A stretch of 64,000 nt of DNA, from assembly GCA_046530765.1 (NCBI GenBank), contig JBHEQS010000001.1, positions 62,001 to 126,000 of the forward strand, read 5' to 3'. Made by a program: the position numbers and the translations under genes. This DNA is from Arsenophonus sp046530765. Its GTDB lineage: Bacteria > Pseudomonadota > Gammaproteobacteria > Enterobacterales > Enterobacteriaceae. Of this stretch, positions 24,645 to 39,389 are shown piece by piece. The notes beneath the pieces are model-generated. The model did not search any database. It saw nothing but the letters and a program-made list of their open reading frames with translations, and was not told where the DNA came from. Positions within the stretch are counted from its first letter, which is position 1; each line of letters starts with the position of its first letter.

Positions 24645-24658
24645 ATAAACTGGAAATT
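24625..24658 (+). terminator. Palindrome overlapping the glyA stop, probable terminator
   Basis: A 34-bp perfect palindrome: halves 24625-24641 and 24642-24658 are exact reverse complements and carry a TTCCAG/CTGGAA core. The glyA stop codon TAA sits exactly at the centre (24642-24644). The flanks are A-runs on the left and TTAAAAT on the right, so the U-tract is poor. Position directly at the gene end makes transcript termination or 3'-end protection likely. Confidence 0.7.
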
Positions 24659-24831
24659 AAAATCGTCATTTAATTAGTTTTATTTATTAACTTAAATTTA
24701 TCTTTACATCTACAACTAAATGAATATAAAGTAAGAATTACTGCATCAATACCTTTACTTACTTTAGATTGTTTAATTTGTTTTTTCTTATATAATTTCA
24801 CTTTTATTTTAATTTAACTAAACAGAAAATT

Positions 24832-24881
24832 AGTTATAATATATATAATAAAATATAAATTTTATTATATATATTATAACT
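24832..24881. repeat. 23-bp perfect hairpin
   Basis: Arms 24832-24854 and 24859-24881 pair perfectly with a 4-nt loop, about 190 bp past glyA. All-AT except one terminal G-C pair. It might be a second glyA 3' structure. Confidence 0.65.
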
Positions 24882-26035
24882 CTTACTTCATTAATCTTTA
24901 GTGATTTTATATCGATAGTAAAATTTACTTATCTAATAATTATTTTGTGTTAACTTATATGAATAATTATTATTTGATTTTTTTTAATTTATTATTGTTA
25001 TATTAGTTATTGTTAATATTTATAATATTATCTTTAAATGTTTTTATTAATTGTAACTTTAACAGATTATTTAGTAGCCGTTCATTAAAAAAAATAATAT
25101 TTAACTATATTAAAATTATAGTTTTATACTAAATTATAGTTATTTCTTTATTTTATTTATTTTGTTATTTGTATAATAACTTTTAATATAAGATCTTAAT
25201 CTTATAATTACTTTTATATAATCATTATATTATCTTTATATTATTACAAATTATTGTTATTATTTATATATGTATTGATAATTTATATCACTAAAACTGT
25301 TTTAAAAAAACAGTTATAAATAACTAAGAATATAAATATTATTATATTTAGTTTTAATTGTTTATTTTTATTATTAGTAAAATATAATTATTATTATAAT
25401 TTAGTTCAATAATTATTATTAGTAGATTTATTTTTTAATTTTATAAATTTATCAAAACTAGTTGTGATAGATATATTTTATATAGTAATATTTTTTATAT
25501 TTTATTATATTATAATAATAATTTTTATTACTATATATATTTTTAGAAAATAAAATAATTCAGCTACATTAATTTAAATTTATTTATTCATATTAAATAA
25601 GATGTGAATATTGATAAATTATAAAAATAAAAATATTTTTATAAAAATTAAATAAATTTAGTAATTATAAATATATACTTTCTCTCAAATAAAAATTATA
25701 TATTATATATGCTTAATCAATTTAATTAGCAAACAGATGTTAATTAAATAATTTATATAAAATAAATAATTTTTTATTAAAAACACTTAATGTGAAATAC
25801 TTTTGTATGATCAATAAATTATTTTAAAATAAATTATAACAATATTATATTATTGATTTAAGAATAATTGTTCACAATGTAATTCAAGCAATAGTGATCA
25901 TTTAATTAAATAATAAGATTATAAACTAACTAAATTTCATAGATACTTAGGTAAGTTATTTGATGGAACCTGTAATGCACTAGAATTAGATATAAATTAT
26001 TAAATTTATTTAATAGTTGATAATATAAATATTTC

Positions 26036-26084
<49 letters not shown>

Positions 26085-26310
26085 ACATTATCAAGTAATT
26101 AATTTTAAACTCAAGTGTTAAAAGTAAAATAGTGCTAAATGAAAATACTTATAAAAAATAAAATTTAATTAAAAATCTTTTTCTTGTTATTTTTATTTTG
26201 AAAAAAAATATAAATAAAATTATGTATAAGAAAAATTAATCATTTATTAATTTATATTACATGTTTAATAAAGAGAAAGACTTTGTTGCACAAAAAATGC
26301 TAATCTAAAA

Positions 26311-26362
26311 TAGTTAATTAGTTAATTAGTTAATTAGTTAATTAATTAACTAATTAACTATT
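26311..26362. repeat. Octamer tandem repeat folding back on itself
   Basis: Four perfect GTTAATTA units (26313-26344) run into a complementary tract (ATTAACTAATTAAC), so the right end forms a perfect stem of about 16 bp and the register can slip. Confidence 0.85.
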
Positions 26363-28449
26363 ATAAATGAGAATAATAAGAAAATGATTAATAAAATATT
26401 TTTTTTTAAAACTGTTTATTCTATTTTAGAATAAAAAATTGATATTAAAAGATTTTTAACTAGAAAAGTATCATATATCATTATATATTAATTATTATAT
26501 AAATATCACTAAACTTAAAATAGCTACAAATTTATATAATCTATACATATCAATCATTTGTAAATAACGTTATCTTTAATATAATAGATATTAGATAACT
26601 ACCTATTTATTAAATTTATTTATTAATTAAATTTAATATTTAAATATATTAATATAATTTTATTTAAATTATTTATATTATTCTAATACAATAAAATTCG
26701 CACTATTCTGCTAAATTGTTAGTTCTAATTTCGTAGAAGTCTTGTAATGGTTAGAGTGTATACAAAATTAATAATAAAAAATTTACTTAGTATTTGAAAT
26801 TAAATATTAATAAGCTTATACAAATAAGTACTTGTTTATTAATATTAGTTAATAAATGAAAATAAATTTTATACTTATTTAACAATTTTATGATAATAAT
26901 TTTAATTTTTTTTATCTGTAATTTTTAATAAATAATTTAAGATGTTGGATAAATAATATCAGAAATACTAATTAGTTCCAGACTAAACAGCAAATTGATA
27001 CTTGATTGGAAATAATGGGGTTACAAGTATCTTGTTTGGTTTAAATTATATTAATAAATTAATAAAATCTTGTAATATATCATCAATCTAAATTAGCAGA
27101 ATACATATAATTAATTTTTATCATTTGCAAACACAAATTAATTTTATTTTTAATGTATAAAATGAATACTTTACTACACACTATGTCTTTTTTTTAAATA
27201 AAAATAATTTTGATATATTATAATTTATTACTTCTGTATTTTTTTATTATATTTCCTTAAAAAATATTTCTTATTGCAAATTATTAAATACTGACTTATA
27301 TATTAGTGTGATATATATACTTATTAAGTATATCATTAATAAGATTAAATAAATATTTAGTATAAAACTTTGTTGAATTTATATTAATTAATCATCTCAG
27401 CATTATTAACGACAGAATATAATATTTATTATTTTATTTTATATACAACACTAAACAATATCTAGATTATTTTTATGATTTTAGAAAATTATAAATTTGA
27501 CATATTAATGGCTTTATATTTTTAATTTTTAAGTATAAAAACAAATTATTATTAATATTTTTAATAATATATTCATGAAAGATAAGTGTATAACGTTAAT
27601 ATTAATTTTTATAATTTAAATTGATAATTTAATTAGCATTATATTAAATCTTGTAGGCTCCAGATTTATAAATAAAAATATAATTCTAAATTTAAATTAT
27701 TAAATATATATTAACTTTAATTTATTTAGTAAAAATATGAATTGATATATAAAGATATAATATTTCGTTACTGAAATATTATAGAAAGCATATATTCTAA
27801 ATGCAGAAATTATAGTATGATATTTTGTTAATTTACTAAGATTATATATAAATTGTTTTTTATTGATAAAACGTAAAATTTATTAATTAGATTAATATTA
27901 TCATATCTAAAGATAAATTTATAAAACTGATAAAAAAATTAATATAAATTTTATTTATAATCATAAATTTAAATTACTTATATAACTTATGGATAGTACA
28001 ATACTAAACATTTTTTTAAAATATAATGAAATTCCTATAAATTACTTAATATTTTTTGTTTTAAATAAGAGAACATTTCTAACTATATACTATATTAGTA
28101 TATAATTTATTAAAAAAAATTAATTAACCAATAAAAATATAATTCTAATGTACATTTATTATTAACTTATTTTAATTTTATTAATTAATATATAACACAA
28201 TAAATATTCTTATATTAGTTATTTATTGATAGCTAATTAAAATTATAGCATTATATATAACAGTAATAAAAATTTATTAAAATACAATCAATTTTGCAAA
28301 ATTATAATATGTACTTTATTGCAAAAAGAATATTTAAAAATAATAATAAAATATATATTTGTTATTTCAGTTTTGTATAGTTTGTTAAAAATTATTATAT
28401 AAAGAGATTTTCTCCTATCTAGTCGTTATATATATTATTAAATAAATCT

Positions 28450-28478
28450 TTACTATTTTATGAATTCTAAAATAGTAA
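28450..28478. repeat. 11-bp hairpin around GAATTC
   Basis: Arms 28450-28460 (TTACTATTTTA) and 28468-28478 pair perfectly around a 7-nt loop TGAATTC. Confidence 0.5.
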
Positions 28479-31400
28479 AATTCTTAAAATACTACATTAA
28501 TTTATTCCTGCAAAACTATATAGTTAATTAAATATCGTAAATTTCTTAACTAAATAGTTTGTAAAATATCAAAACAAACATAATAACTGAGTTATTAACT
28601 TATTGAAATTCATAATAATATATAATTATATATATTATATACAACTGTGTAAGATTCTGTAATTTATAATTTAGTTTCTGAAAATTATTTTATTTAAAGC
28701 TTGTACTTTGTTGTTTTTTTTTAAATTTCTACTTATCAGTAGAAATTATTAAAATTTAATTAAGTTAATATAATTTTGTATTATTTACATAATAAATAGT
28801 TAGTCAATGATTATTATTACGTATATTTTAATAATAAATATTGCTTTTTTATATTGAGTTTGCTTATGATTGATAATCTAGATTATAACTCTGTTAAAGA
28901 GTTATCTTTTATGTAAAAGATGCATTGTTTAAAGATATTATCTAGTATATTGATATATGCTTATAATATTAGAAAGTAAGAATAAGATATATACTTAATA
29001 ATAAATATAAAGAAACGTTAATTTTTCTTTAATAGATTTAATAATTAAACTTTATATAAAATGTTTTCAACACATTAGTGTAATTACCTTAATATAAATA
29101 GTGACTATAATTGATACAAATTTATTAATTTTAATATTAAAATTATTTTTTTAAACTAAATAAGTATTTATTTTTTAAAATATTTCAGGTATTATCATAT
29201 AATACAAATACTTAATTATTTATTATATTTTTTCGTAAAGAGAAATAATATCTTGAAATAAGATTCATGTAACAAATAAATCAATATATTACTTTTATAT
29301 AGATTCAACGCTTATATTAAAGTGAATAACCATTGTGTTTGCTATAATAACTTTTAATATTCTAACTATTAATAAATTATTAACATAATAAATATATTTC
29401 AACAATATCTATATACTTAGAAGCACTCTTATTAGTGCTAGTTTTATATTTTATTAAAATTGTTTTAATAACTTAAATTAGATATTACAAGGATATATTG
29501 AAAATAAAAGAATTAGATTCATAACATACAAATCAATTTATAAAAAAGATTTTTTTTTAAAAAAAATAAAAACTTATTTGAATTGAAAGCATCAATTGCT
29601 TTATATAATTAAAGTAGATTTATGATATAAGTATCATAATTAAGTATCTTATGAAGATTTAATGTATTTGTAATTGTAATAATTAGTTAATTAAAGAAAT
29701 ATTAATTTATTGTCTAGCTTATAGTATAAACATTACTATTAAGATAATTTTTGATAAAATATTAATAATAGTTTATTTATCAAATAATTAGTTAAAGTAT
29801 AATAATTATTATTACGTAATAATAGGCAATCTTTATTAAGATAACATTAGTTTAATTAAACCACAGTATATTATTAAGAATTAAAAATAAATGAATCAAT
29901 TTGAATTTTATCTATTCTACTTTATACCAAATCTAACAAATATAATCAAAATAAATAAAATATAAATTAGTTATTGGTATTAATATTTTATTTTTTTCGA
30001 AAAATCTCATATAATTAAAATTAAATTCTTTTAGAATATACAATACAAGTGTATGACACATTTATTATATTATTGTTTCTAACACAAAATTGATAATGTT
30101 ATCAACAATAATTCTTTAATTAAATTTTTAAACATATTTATAAAATTTATCTTTTAAGAATAAATAAAATAACTCTAGTTAAGTAATTTATAAACAAGCT
30201 ATATGATAAGGAATTAAATTAATTTCAATATAAATAAAATAGCAAAAAAATATTAACTTTCTTTGTATTATCTATTAAAATGTATAATTATTTCTGTACA
30301 TTATAACAATTAAACATAAAAATAAAATATATTTAATTAAAAAACTGAAACTATAGGATAATTTATTTAAATACTTGTCCTGTATGACATAACATATATT
30401 TTGCAATACCTATAATATTTAATAAATAAGTAAAGTACTGATATATAAAGCATTTAATAATCATAGGTAAATAATATATTTCCAAAACTAAACTTAAAAA
30501 TAAATCGCAAAATAATTATTGTTTCAATTAATATACATAAAAAATAAATTTTATTTTTAATAGTATTAAAAATATTTTTAGAAGTCTTTTATTTTAATAA
30601 ATTTCAATTATTCTTATTATATTTATATGAGCTAAAACTTAATCATAATAAAATATCACATATGTTAAAATAACTGGTTCATTACAACACAATAAGTTAT
30701 AACAATATTGAATTTTAAAAATTTACTCAATATTACTTATTAACGTTAACGCTAATATGATTAAAATTATTAGTCAACAATAATAGAATAATATATGTAT
30801 AAATATATTTATTGCTGATATAATGAAACAAAATAATAAAATCTACTAAAAACACTTGCACATCTCTTATATTTTTAAGCGTATTTTATATAAATCTTTA
30901 AATTAAAATCATGGCAACAAAAATTAATTTTTTACTAAAAAGCTAACGATAACACTATGTAATTATTACTGAAAGCTACTGATAAAAAATACATTTATCT
31001 ATTTTAATTAAACAAAGATAATATTATTTTCTAAGAAATCTTTTTGATAAAAACGTAACTAATAATAAAAAATAATAAATAAAAAATTATACTATAAATG
31101 TTCCTCTTAATGTTAAGAAACAAATATATAATAAAAAGTCATCCTACAACTAATTTAATTGTAATAGTAACGACTAGTTATATCATTAATTTAAATTAAC
31201 ACATAAACTAAAATATTCATCAATGAATGAGAATCATAAGTAAAAGTTTTATTTGATACTATCAAATAAAATATGATTTTTATATATACTAATCATTAAA
31301 AATAAATTATTGAAGCAATGATGATATCTTTCAATAAAGATCATCATCTTGTCAAATTCTTAAATAGTTTAGCCAATAAAAAAGAAATAACATAATAAAT

Positions 31401-32290
31401 TACTAATTACTAATATCAATTTTAATAAATAATGTACTTTATCAATCACAGCAATTTTTTACAATAAAAAATAATATATTATATGTATTGATTTCAATAA
31501 GATTAATAATTTTTATTATACGTATATTTAATACAATATACTATAATAAAGAATGTAATTAATAACAAATGATGATTACTAATCAATTATAATATAAGTT
31601 ATTAACTAATTGTATTATATTACAAAAGATCTAATTATTTAAATTTAATCGATATGAAACAACACAAATAAGATATTCTTTTAATTTTTACCTATAAAAA
31701 AATAAAACAAGCGACTATTTATTATTGATATTAATATTGTACAACTAATACTTACATAATTATTAAATTTAATTAAAACCTTACGTTGTGTTGTTTGTTT
31801 AATGACAATTAATAATATTTCAAGTTTCTTGAATTAGTTTAATTTAAAATATAATTTATATTTTCTATATTATCTTTTTAATTAACTGTCTATAAGATAG
31901 ATATTTATAATAAAATACTATTTTTTTAAAAAAAATAATAATTAATTCTATTTTATAATAGGTATATATAATTTATAATAAGTTAACTTTAAATTATAGA
32001 GTTTATTTAACTAATTTTTCAGCATTATTTGTTAATAATAATAAAATATTTTAATTATCATAAAACAATGTAGAAGTTGCAATAGGAATATATATAGTTA
32101 TCATATTCAAGTATTCGACATTAGTTTTTTTTGAAATTAATCTATTTTCAAAATATATTTAATTTCTATAATCTATTTAAATAAAATTAATATTTTGATA
32201 TAAAATTAAACTATCTTATTAATAGTCTTATTAAACAATTAAATAATAATATCTTAAGTTAATACTTTAAATCTGTTAAAAAGTATTAAT

Positions 32291-32320
32291 AGTTAATTGT
32301 TGTAATTCCAACAATTAACT
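32291..32320. repeat. 12-bp hairpin
   Basis: Arms 32291-32302 (AGTTAATTGTTG) and 32309-32320 with a 6-nt loop. It lies 60 bp before a larger hairpin at 32379-32419, at the place where the A/T strand bias changes sign. Confidence 0.6.
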
Positions 32321-32378
32321 TAGATATATAATATGGCATATTATAAAATTTTAATAAAATTTCAAATTATCCGAAAGA

Positions 32379-32419
32379 ATGCATTCAATTAACAATGTTA
32401 CATTGTTAATTGAATGCAT
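32379..32419. repeat. 20-bp perfect hairpin with 1-nt centre
   Basis: Arms 32379-32398 and 32400-32419 are exact reverse complements around a single T. Each arm contains ATGCATTC and CAATGT, richer in GC than the surroundings. It is almost cruciform-like. No gene is adjacent; it may be the last trace of a bidirectional terminator between two erased convergent genes. Confidence 0.75.
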
Positions 32420-35400
32420 AAATTAAACTATCATATTAATTTAACAAGCAAACATTGACTTGTTTATCTTATTATATGAATATGAGAAAGTTTTAAATAT
32501 GTATTTTCAGTAATTATCTTACTATTTATAATGTAATAATATTGAAAATTATTCAATATTGTATATAATATTAATCGCTATAAGATATTAAGAAATTGTT
32601 TTGTTTTGTATCATTTTTTTCATATTATGATTTTTTGTTATAAATAAATTTATATTTTGTATTATTTTTATATTTTTTAGATTTATTCCTTATTCTTATG
32701 TCTTTCATTAATAAAACTATTAAGTGCTAAAAAATTATATTTATAATAAGCTATATTTTTTTGTATTTGTTTCTTATTATAATTATCTCACATTTTTTTC
32801 ATTTATAATTTAAACGTTATTTTAATGGCATCCAACTGAATTTTATAAATTTTAAATAAGCTTAAATATACTTCTAATAAAAAAACAAATACTGCGAATG
32901 TTGTTAGAATATAATTTATTTTAATATATTATATTAGTCATTTATTTTTTATATTTTGTTACATAACAAATAGATAATATTTAGATAAATTATGCCGCAA
33001 AACTAATTGTGGTGAATTAAATCAGATAATGATATATTGCTAATTAAAATATAAACATTGATTATTTTTTACTATTTTAAATATGTAACATTATGTTGAA
33101 TTAGTTATTTTACTGCTTGCTGTTAAATCAACATTGAATCATTGCTATCAATTATGATTTACTTTGTTATTTCGCTATTTTTAGAGGTAACTAAATTTAA
33201 GTTATTTAAAATTTAATTTTTTTCTGAATTTTATATTCTAAAATTATAAAATTTAAAGTCATAATTGGTATATAAACGATTTTTGACTACCATAGACAAT
33301 TTTGTTAAAATGCAAGCTTATAACTTGTAAAATTTATGTCAATATGTATATTAATTTACTTTATATTTTATTTAACAACATATTCATAAATCGTTTTATT
33401 GTTTTTTTTAAATATTATTTTATTGATCTTTATAAGAGTGACTTATATTATTAGAATTGATGATTTTTCTACACTAAAATAATGCCTAACTAACTTATTT
33501 AAAAATTAACTTTAAATTGTAGTTATCATATAAATTAATTGTATTTTAATTTTTTGATATATTAAATTTGTAGTTAAAATTCTTGGCTTTGCCAATACTA
33601 TGTTAATTATTTTTATCTTTATACTTTTATTAAATATTTAATTAATATATGCACATTCTTTGGTAAGATGAATTATCTTTACACAGCTCTCTGTATAATA
33701 TAATTATCCGTATTGCAAAGAATGTAATTCTTATTAAAGTATTAATAAGTGGATATATATAATACTACAATAGTGATATTAAGTATATTCTTTTAATGTA
33801 TATTCTTTAATTGATTAATTAATATGCTTTAGTTTTAAATTTCAGAATCATTATGACTAATCAGTTTTAAAGATGAATACTTTAGCTATTTCAGTAATTT
33901 TTCTTTCATTAGCTATTGCTAATATCATAATTTTCAATGAAACCAAACTTATAATCTTCATTTTATCAGTATATCTGATTTAAAGTATCTAATCTTATGC
34001 AATATTATATTGTTGAGTTTCAAGATATACTCTGTTAAAACATTAAGTTTACTCATTTTTACTTTTAATATGTAATCAACAAAATATATTTATTTATTTT
34101 TTTAAAAAAAATAACGTCCTTGACGAACTCCATCATTGGTTGTTATCGTTATCATAATAACAATAAAATTAATATTTTCTATTATCAAGTTTTATATAGT
34201 TTATTTATTAAAATATTAATCAGTATAGTACTATATAGAACGAATTAATAAACTTTTATGCTAATAGATATTTTTTCTTTCTATTCAATATTTTTTTAAA
34301 TGCATAAACGTATATCGTTAAGCAATATATTGAGTTGATACTTTTTGATAAATGCAGAATTAATATTTTTAGATAATTATTCAAACAACTTTATATATCA
34401 ATATATATTCATATAGTTTTCTGATCTGTACTTATTAATATTCTACTTTCATAAATATATTATTAATTACATTTTAGCTTGTCAAAAAGCTTGACAATAT
34501 TGAAATATATAACAAATGAACACTAATTACGATGTCACTACATTTTTATTTATATAGAAAATTATATATTATTGTTTATATATTATTTGAATAAGCATTA
34601 ATTTCATATAAATTGGTTTTGTGGTATCAAAGTATACATAATAAATTTTTAGTTAATTTATACTTAATTTTTAAAATAGAATATTTTGTATAAATGATTT
34701 GGATAGAAGTTCAGATTATTTTCTAAAAAATATAATATTAAAAAACATCTAAATACTACTAAATGATAGATAACAATAAGTATTTATTTTTTGTAATAAA
34801 AATTATTCCGTATAAACAATGACTATTAAATATAGTACGCACAATTGTTAATTTAAACAATATAAATTATTGTTTTAAGATTTTGTATTTGATGAAAATA
34901 TATTTCAATAAATATTCGTGTCGTATAAGTGATATATTTTAAAGTAGTAAGATTAGTTGAATAGAATTTAGTATAATATAATATCTCTATAATCATATCT
35001 CAATATTTTTAATGCTGATAATAAATTTGCATCATGATAAAGTAATAATACTATTAATAGTAAACTTGCAAAGTTAGATTTGATGAATGTGATGAATAAA
35101 ATTATTATTAAATAAATATAAATAAGACTAAATGGTTAGTTTATACGACATATCGTAAGCTTATAGAAGAAATTAAATATATAAATAGGTAAGAATAAAT
35201 TGCGATAGTGTACTCTTGTGTGGTAGCTTTACCTCAATAATATATGATATGTTATATTATTAAAGATTTATTACCAAATAATGTTCTCATTAAAACTTCG
35301 ATGAAATCAAAATGATATAATTTGTTGTCTAAAGAAGTATTTATTATTTATACGTTCTACATATAGATTCTAAATTCTTATTTAACTAAATTTAACAAAA

Positions 35401-37060
35401 TTTAAATGAATCTATATATTATTAATTTTAATAATACAATAGTCAGTAATTTAGTCTATCAGAAATCATTGTAGAAACTAAAAAAAATATATAATTATAT
35501 AATTTATCTGATTATTAAACTAGAAATTTAAAATATAATATAAAAGAGTAAAGTCCAATAAAGTCACATAATATATTGATTAAATATAAATAATTACTAA
35601 TATATCTTATAATTTGCTTATTGTAGATTGCATATTATTTACAAAGAAGTATCTTAACCTCAATCGGTGTTTTAAATTAACCACTTACAAACAATCATGA
35701 AACTAAAACTAGTTATTATCCATTCATCGGCATTAAATATATTCATTTAGCAAAAAGTTATTCAAGTGTTACTGTTACAAGATAGGCCGAATTCTACTTT
35801 AATAATATAAACTGTATTATTTGCAATAAATTTAATATGTTAAGATGATAACATGAGAAAAGTTATGTTCAAACTTAATATTATTGCATATTTAATATCA
35901 ATATTAAAAGTTTTATTTATATAAATCTATATATTATTATAATATAAATTATAAATTGATATCTAAAATGCATATTTAGAATTATAATAATTTAGATAAA
36001 TATAGATATAATTAACTCAATTATAATTAGCGAATTATTGAGAGATCAGCTTAAAAGCAATACAATCTTTAAGTAGTTATTGTTTAACTTAAGCGTATAA
36101 ATTATATAATGAATTATAAAATTAAATATTATGCTATACATTTAAATATTTATGTTAAAAATAAAAAGTTGCAAAATAAGTTAATAAAAATTATTAAGTG
36201 ATTAGATTAAAAGATTAAATTTAATATTATAAAAAATAATGCTGCAATATTATTACAAACATAAAATAAATTACTAATCTTCGTCATCAAATATAGAAAG
36301 TAAATATGATAAATACATAAACAACTAGTTAGCAAAACAGTGTAAAATTATGATAATAATAAATAATAAGACGAATAATATCTAATTCTTTAATATGTTA
36401 TAACTGAATACAAATGTTTTATATTGCATAGTTAAGTTAATCAACTGTTGTTTGTTTAAAAAAAACAACTAATATGAAAGTATATATTGTGACAGATAAG
36501 AATAATTATTATTGTGTTTTTTTTTACAAAATATAAAAAATATTAAAATAATATAATAAACTAACGATTAAAAACTCTTAATAGTAACATTTCATTTACA
36601 TAACAATCACTACTGTGCAAATAATACAAATTTAGTTAATATAAATAAACTTAGTTATATTATAATATATGTGCAATTGTACATCTTTTTAAATAGTAGA
36701 TAATAGAGGCCTAAGTTAATATATTGGTATCTGTATTATTTTAATTCTTGGTTACTAAATAACGCTCAGCTATTGTATATTCTGCAAATTTATAAATAAT
36801 TATGAAAGAAATAATGATTAGTCATCATATGTAATTATATTTTATATCATATAAATGATTCCTTATGTTTTATTAAACATATTAATTGTAACTAGGTAAA
36901 TATATATAGTGAGCATAGTGTATAATATTAAAAATATTAAACGATATAATCATAATTATGATTAATATAAAATTGTCACAATATTAAGTTTTATTAATTT
37001 TATTTTTATTAAAAATTATATTTTGTTATGAGCAGTATAAAAGTTTTAAATATTTTTTTG

Positions 37061-37098
37061 TTAGCTTTACATTCAATAAAAATTAAATGTAAAGCTAA
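37061..37098. terminator. Terminator-like hairpin without a gene
   Basis: Arms TTAGCTTTACATT (37061-37073) and AATGTAAAGCTAA (37086-37098) with a 12-nt loop. A run of seven T precedes it on the + strand, with TTTCC after it. It has the form of a relict terminator but has no neighbouring gene. Confidence 0.5.
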
Positions 37099-39346
37099 TT
37101 TCCTTATATAATAAAATAAGATAATATATTATTATTCCAATCTATATGTATACAAAATATACAAGCTACATAATATAACACTGACATCAAAGCATAGATA
37201 TAATTTAGAATGGTATTTATATAGTTATGTTTATTTACGTTCATTTATTGAATGGAATTTAAAAATAAATCAACCTTTAATCGAGATTGATTTTTGAACA
37301 AGATTAAAATTTATCATATAGTTTTAAATACGATATACATTACATTAATATTTTAATATAAATAAAATTTATACCGACATTATAAAAAATCTAAAAATTT
37401 ATTAATTGGTTAGTAATAATTCATACCAAATGATCAGTAACAATCATAGATACAGAAATGTAATAAATATAGTATATAGTAAATTTCTAACTGGTATATT
37501 GTACAAAATACTTTATTGCTTTTAAATATACTTTATTATATATTAAATTCTAAAGTATGAACAATATTTAAAAATTGATATCCACTATTATATTTAAATA
37601 TCTTCTTATTAATTAGATTTTTTTCTCTGATGTCCGATATAGTTACTATAGTAGATGACACTGTCGTGATAACATGTAATATAATAATCCAATAATAGAA
37701 AATTTTATATGAATTAATAAATTGTATACAACTCTATATTAACTTTCCTACTTATCACTCAAAATATAAATAATTCTATTTATCAGAATTTTATTATTAT
37801 CTTGTATGACTATATATCGTATTTAATTAATATAAAACTACTAGCAACATAGACTAAATAATGAACATTTTTTTGTCTAAAAGTAGCTTAGTGAAGTGTA
37901 TAATATCAATTATAGTATTGATATACATCATTTAAAAACTATTAATATTTATATTATATGTGACTGATTTAAATAACTAAATAACATAAGTAGACTGTAT
38001 GAAATATAAGCATATTAATTTCATAGTTTTCAAATTATTAAATAAAAACATTAAAAACTTTTACTTCATATTTAATTTAAAATACATATAAATTACTTAT
38101 ATACAAATTAGTTTGTATATTTTAAAATATTTATGGTGGTATATATTAAATATTTTATTTATCAAGTAAAGCAGTATTCTTAACTATTATATATTTTTGT
38201 TACTTTAAAACTTTGTTAAATATATAGAATTTAAACAAAATTTAATTAAAACCAACTTAGCCAATGTTTTTAGTTTATAAAAATTATGAGATATAAAATA
38301 GTCTATTTAATAGTACAATTTTACTAAAAAATCTAGATCAATTAATTATTCAAATGAAAATTTCATAGATATAAATTAACAACTTTTTAAATTTATTAAA
38401 AAAGTTTCTATGTTTTAAAAAAACATATAAACAATAACACATAATAAAACATACATTATATTAATTTTTTTTATTTTAATATAAATGTATTTATTTTTAT
38501 AATTTTATATATTTATATCAATATATTTTCATCTAATTTTATTTTTCTTTTTACTAGATAAGTTATATTATTAAAAATAAATAAAAACTTTTTTTATATT
38601 TTATTAATCTATTTTCTGTCTTAATAAAAATTAAAAAAAAAGTGAATTGATAAATATTTGTTGTTATTCTTTATACATAAGTAACATTCTAAAAAATATC
38701 TGAATTAGATAATATTATAAAATTTCTTGAATTTATGTACGAATCTTTAATAGATAATATTTATATTTAATTATATATTTTAAACATGAGAAAAATAAAG
38801 ATGTTGAAATAAAAATAACATAAATATTATACTATAATGATAGAAAATAAAAAATAGCAGATTAATTATTATTTATTGCAAATTTAAATATTGCACTAAA
38901 TATACTAGAAGAGTTGTAAACTGTATTTATTAGAAATAATATTACAATTGATATCTATTATCAATAAAATTTTATATTACTGTTGTAACTAAAATATTAG
39001 TTCTGTTTTTTAGTTAATAGAAAGTAAAAAAGTTTAAAGCTTTATCATAAAAAGTAAAAAAAATGAAATTGCTTTCTTGAGAATTTTAAAAAAAATAGCT
39101 TTAAATTTTAAATAAACAGATAAAAAATAATTAAGATATAAATTGTTTACAAAATAATAAATTTATAATTACTACTATAGTAATATATCAATGTTATTAT
39201 TCTATTAAGTTTTAAAAAAATTAATAATCAAGTAAAACTAATTAATAATGAAATATATAAAGCTTAAAGATTATTTAAAAATTCTGATGATAATAAATTA
39301 GTAAAAATATATAAATATATGTTTCATGGCAAGTGAGCAAACATAA

Positions 39347-39389
39347 AAACTAATAAATAAATAAATAATATTTATTTATTTATTAGTTT
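39347..39389. repeat. 21-bp perfect palindrome made of AAAT-type units
   Basis: Arms 39347-39367 and 39369-39389 are exact reverse complements around one base. The arms are largely (AAAT)n-like units, so an inverted simple repeat is the simplest reading. Confidence 0.65.

Noticed and set aside
26278..27383. ACTTTGTTGCACAAA (near 26280) and ACTTTGTTGAAT (near 27368), resembling ends of IS5/IS903-type elements
   Set aside because: Both are in the same orientation, not inverted, with no transposase remnant and no target duplication between or around them.
34100..34160. GC-richer patch (CGTCCTTGACGAACTCC) in the 17 kb desert
   Set aside because: Translated on both strands without any recognisable motif, and no tRNA fold was seen. 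Possibly a relict, but unsupported.
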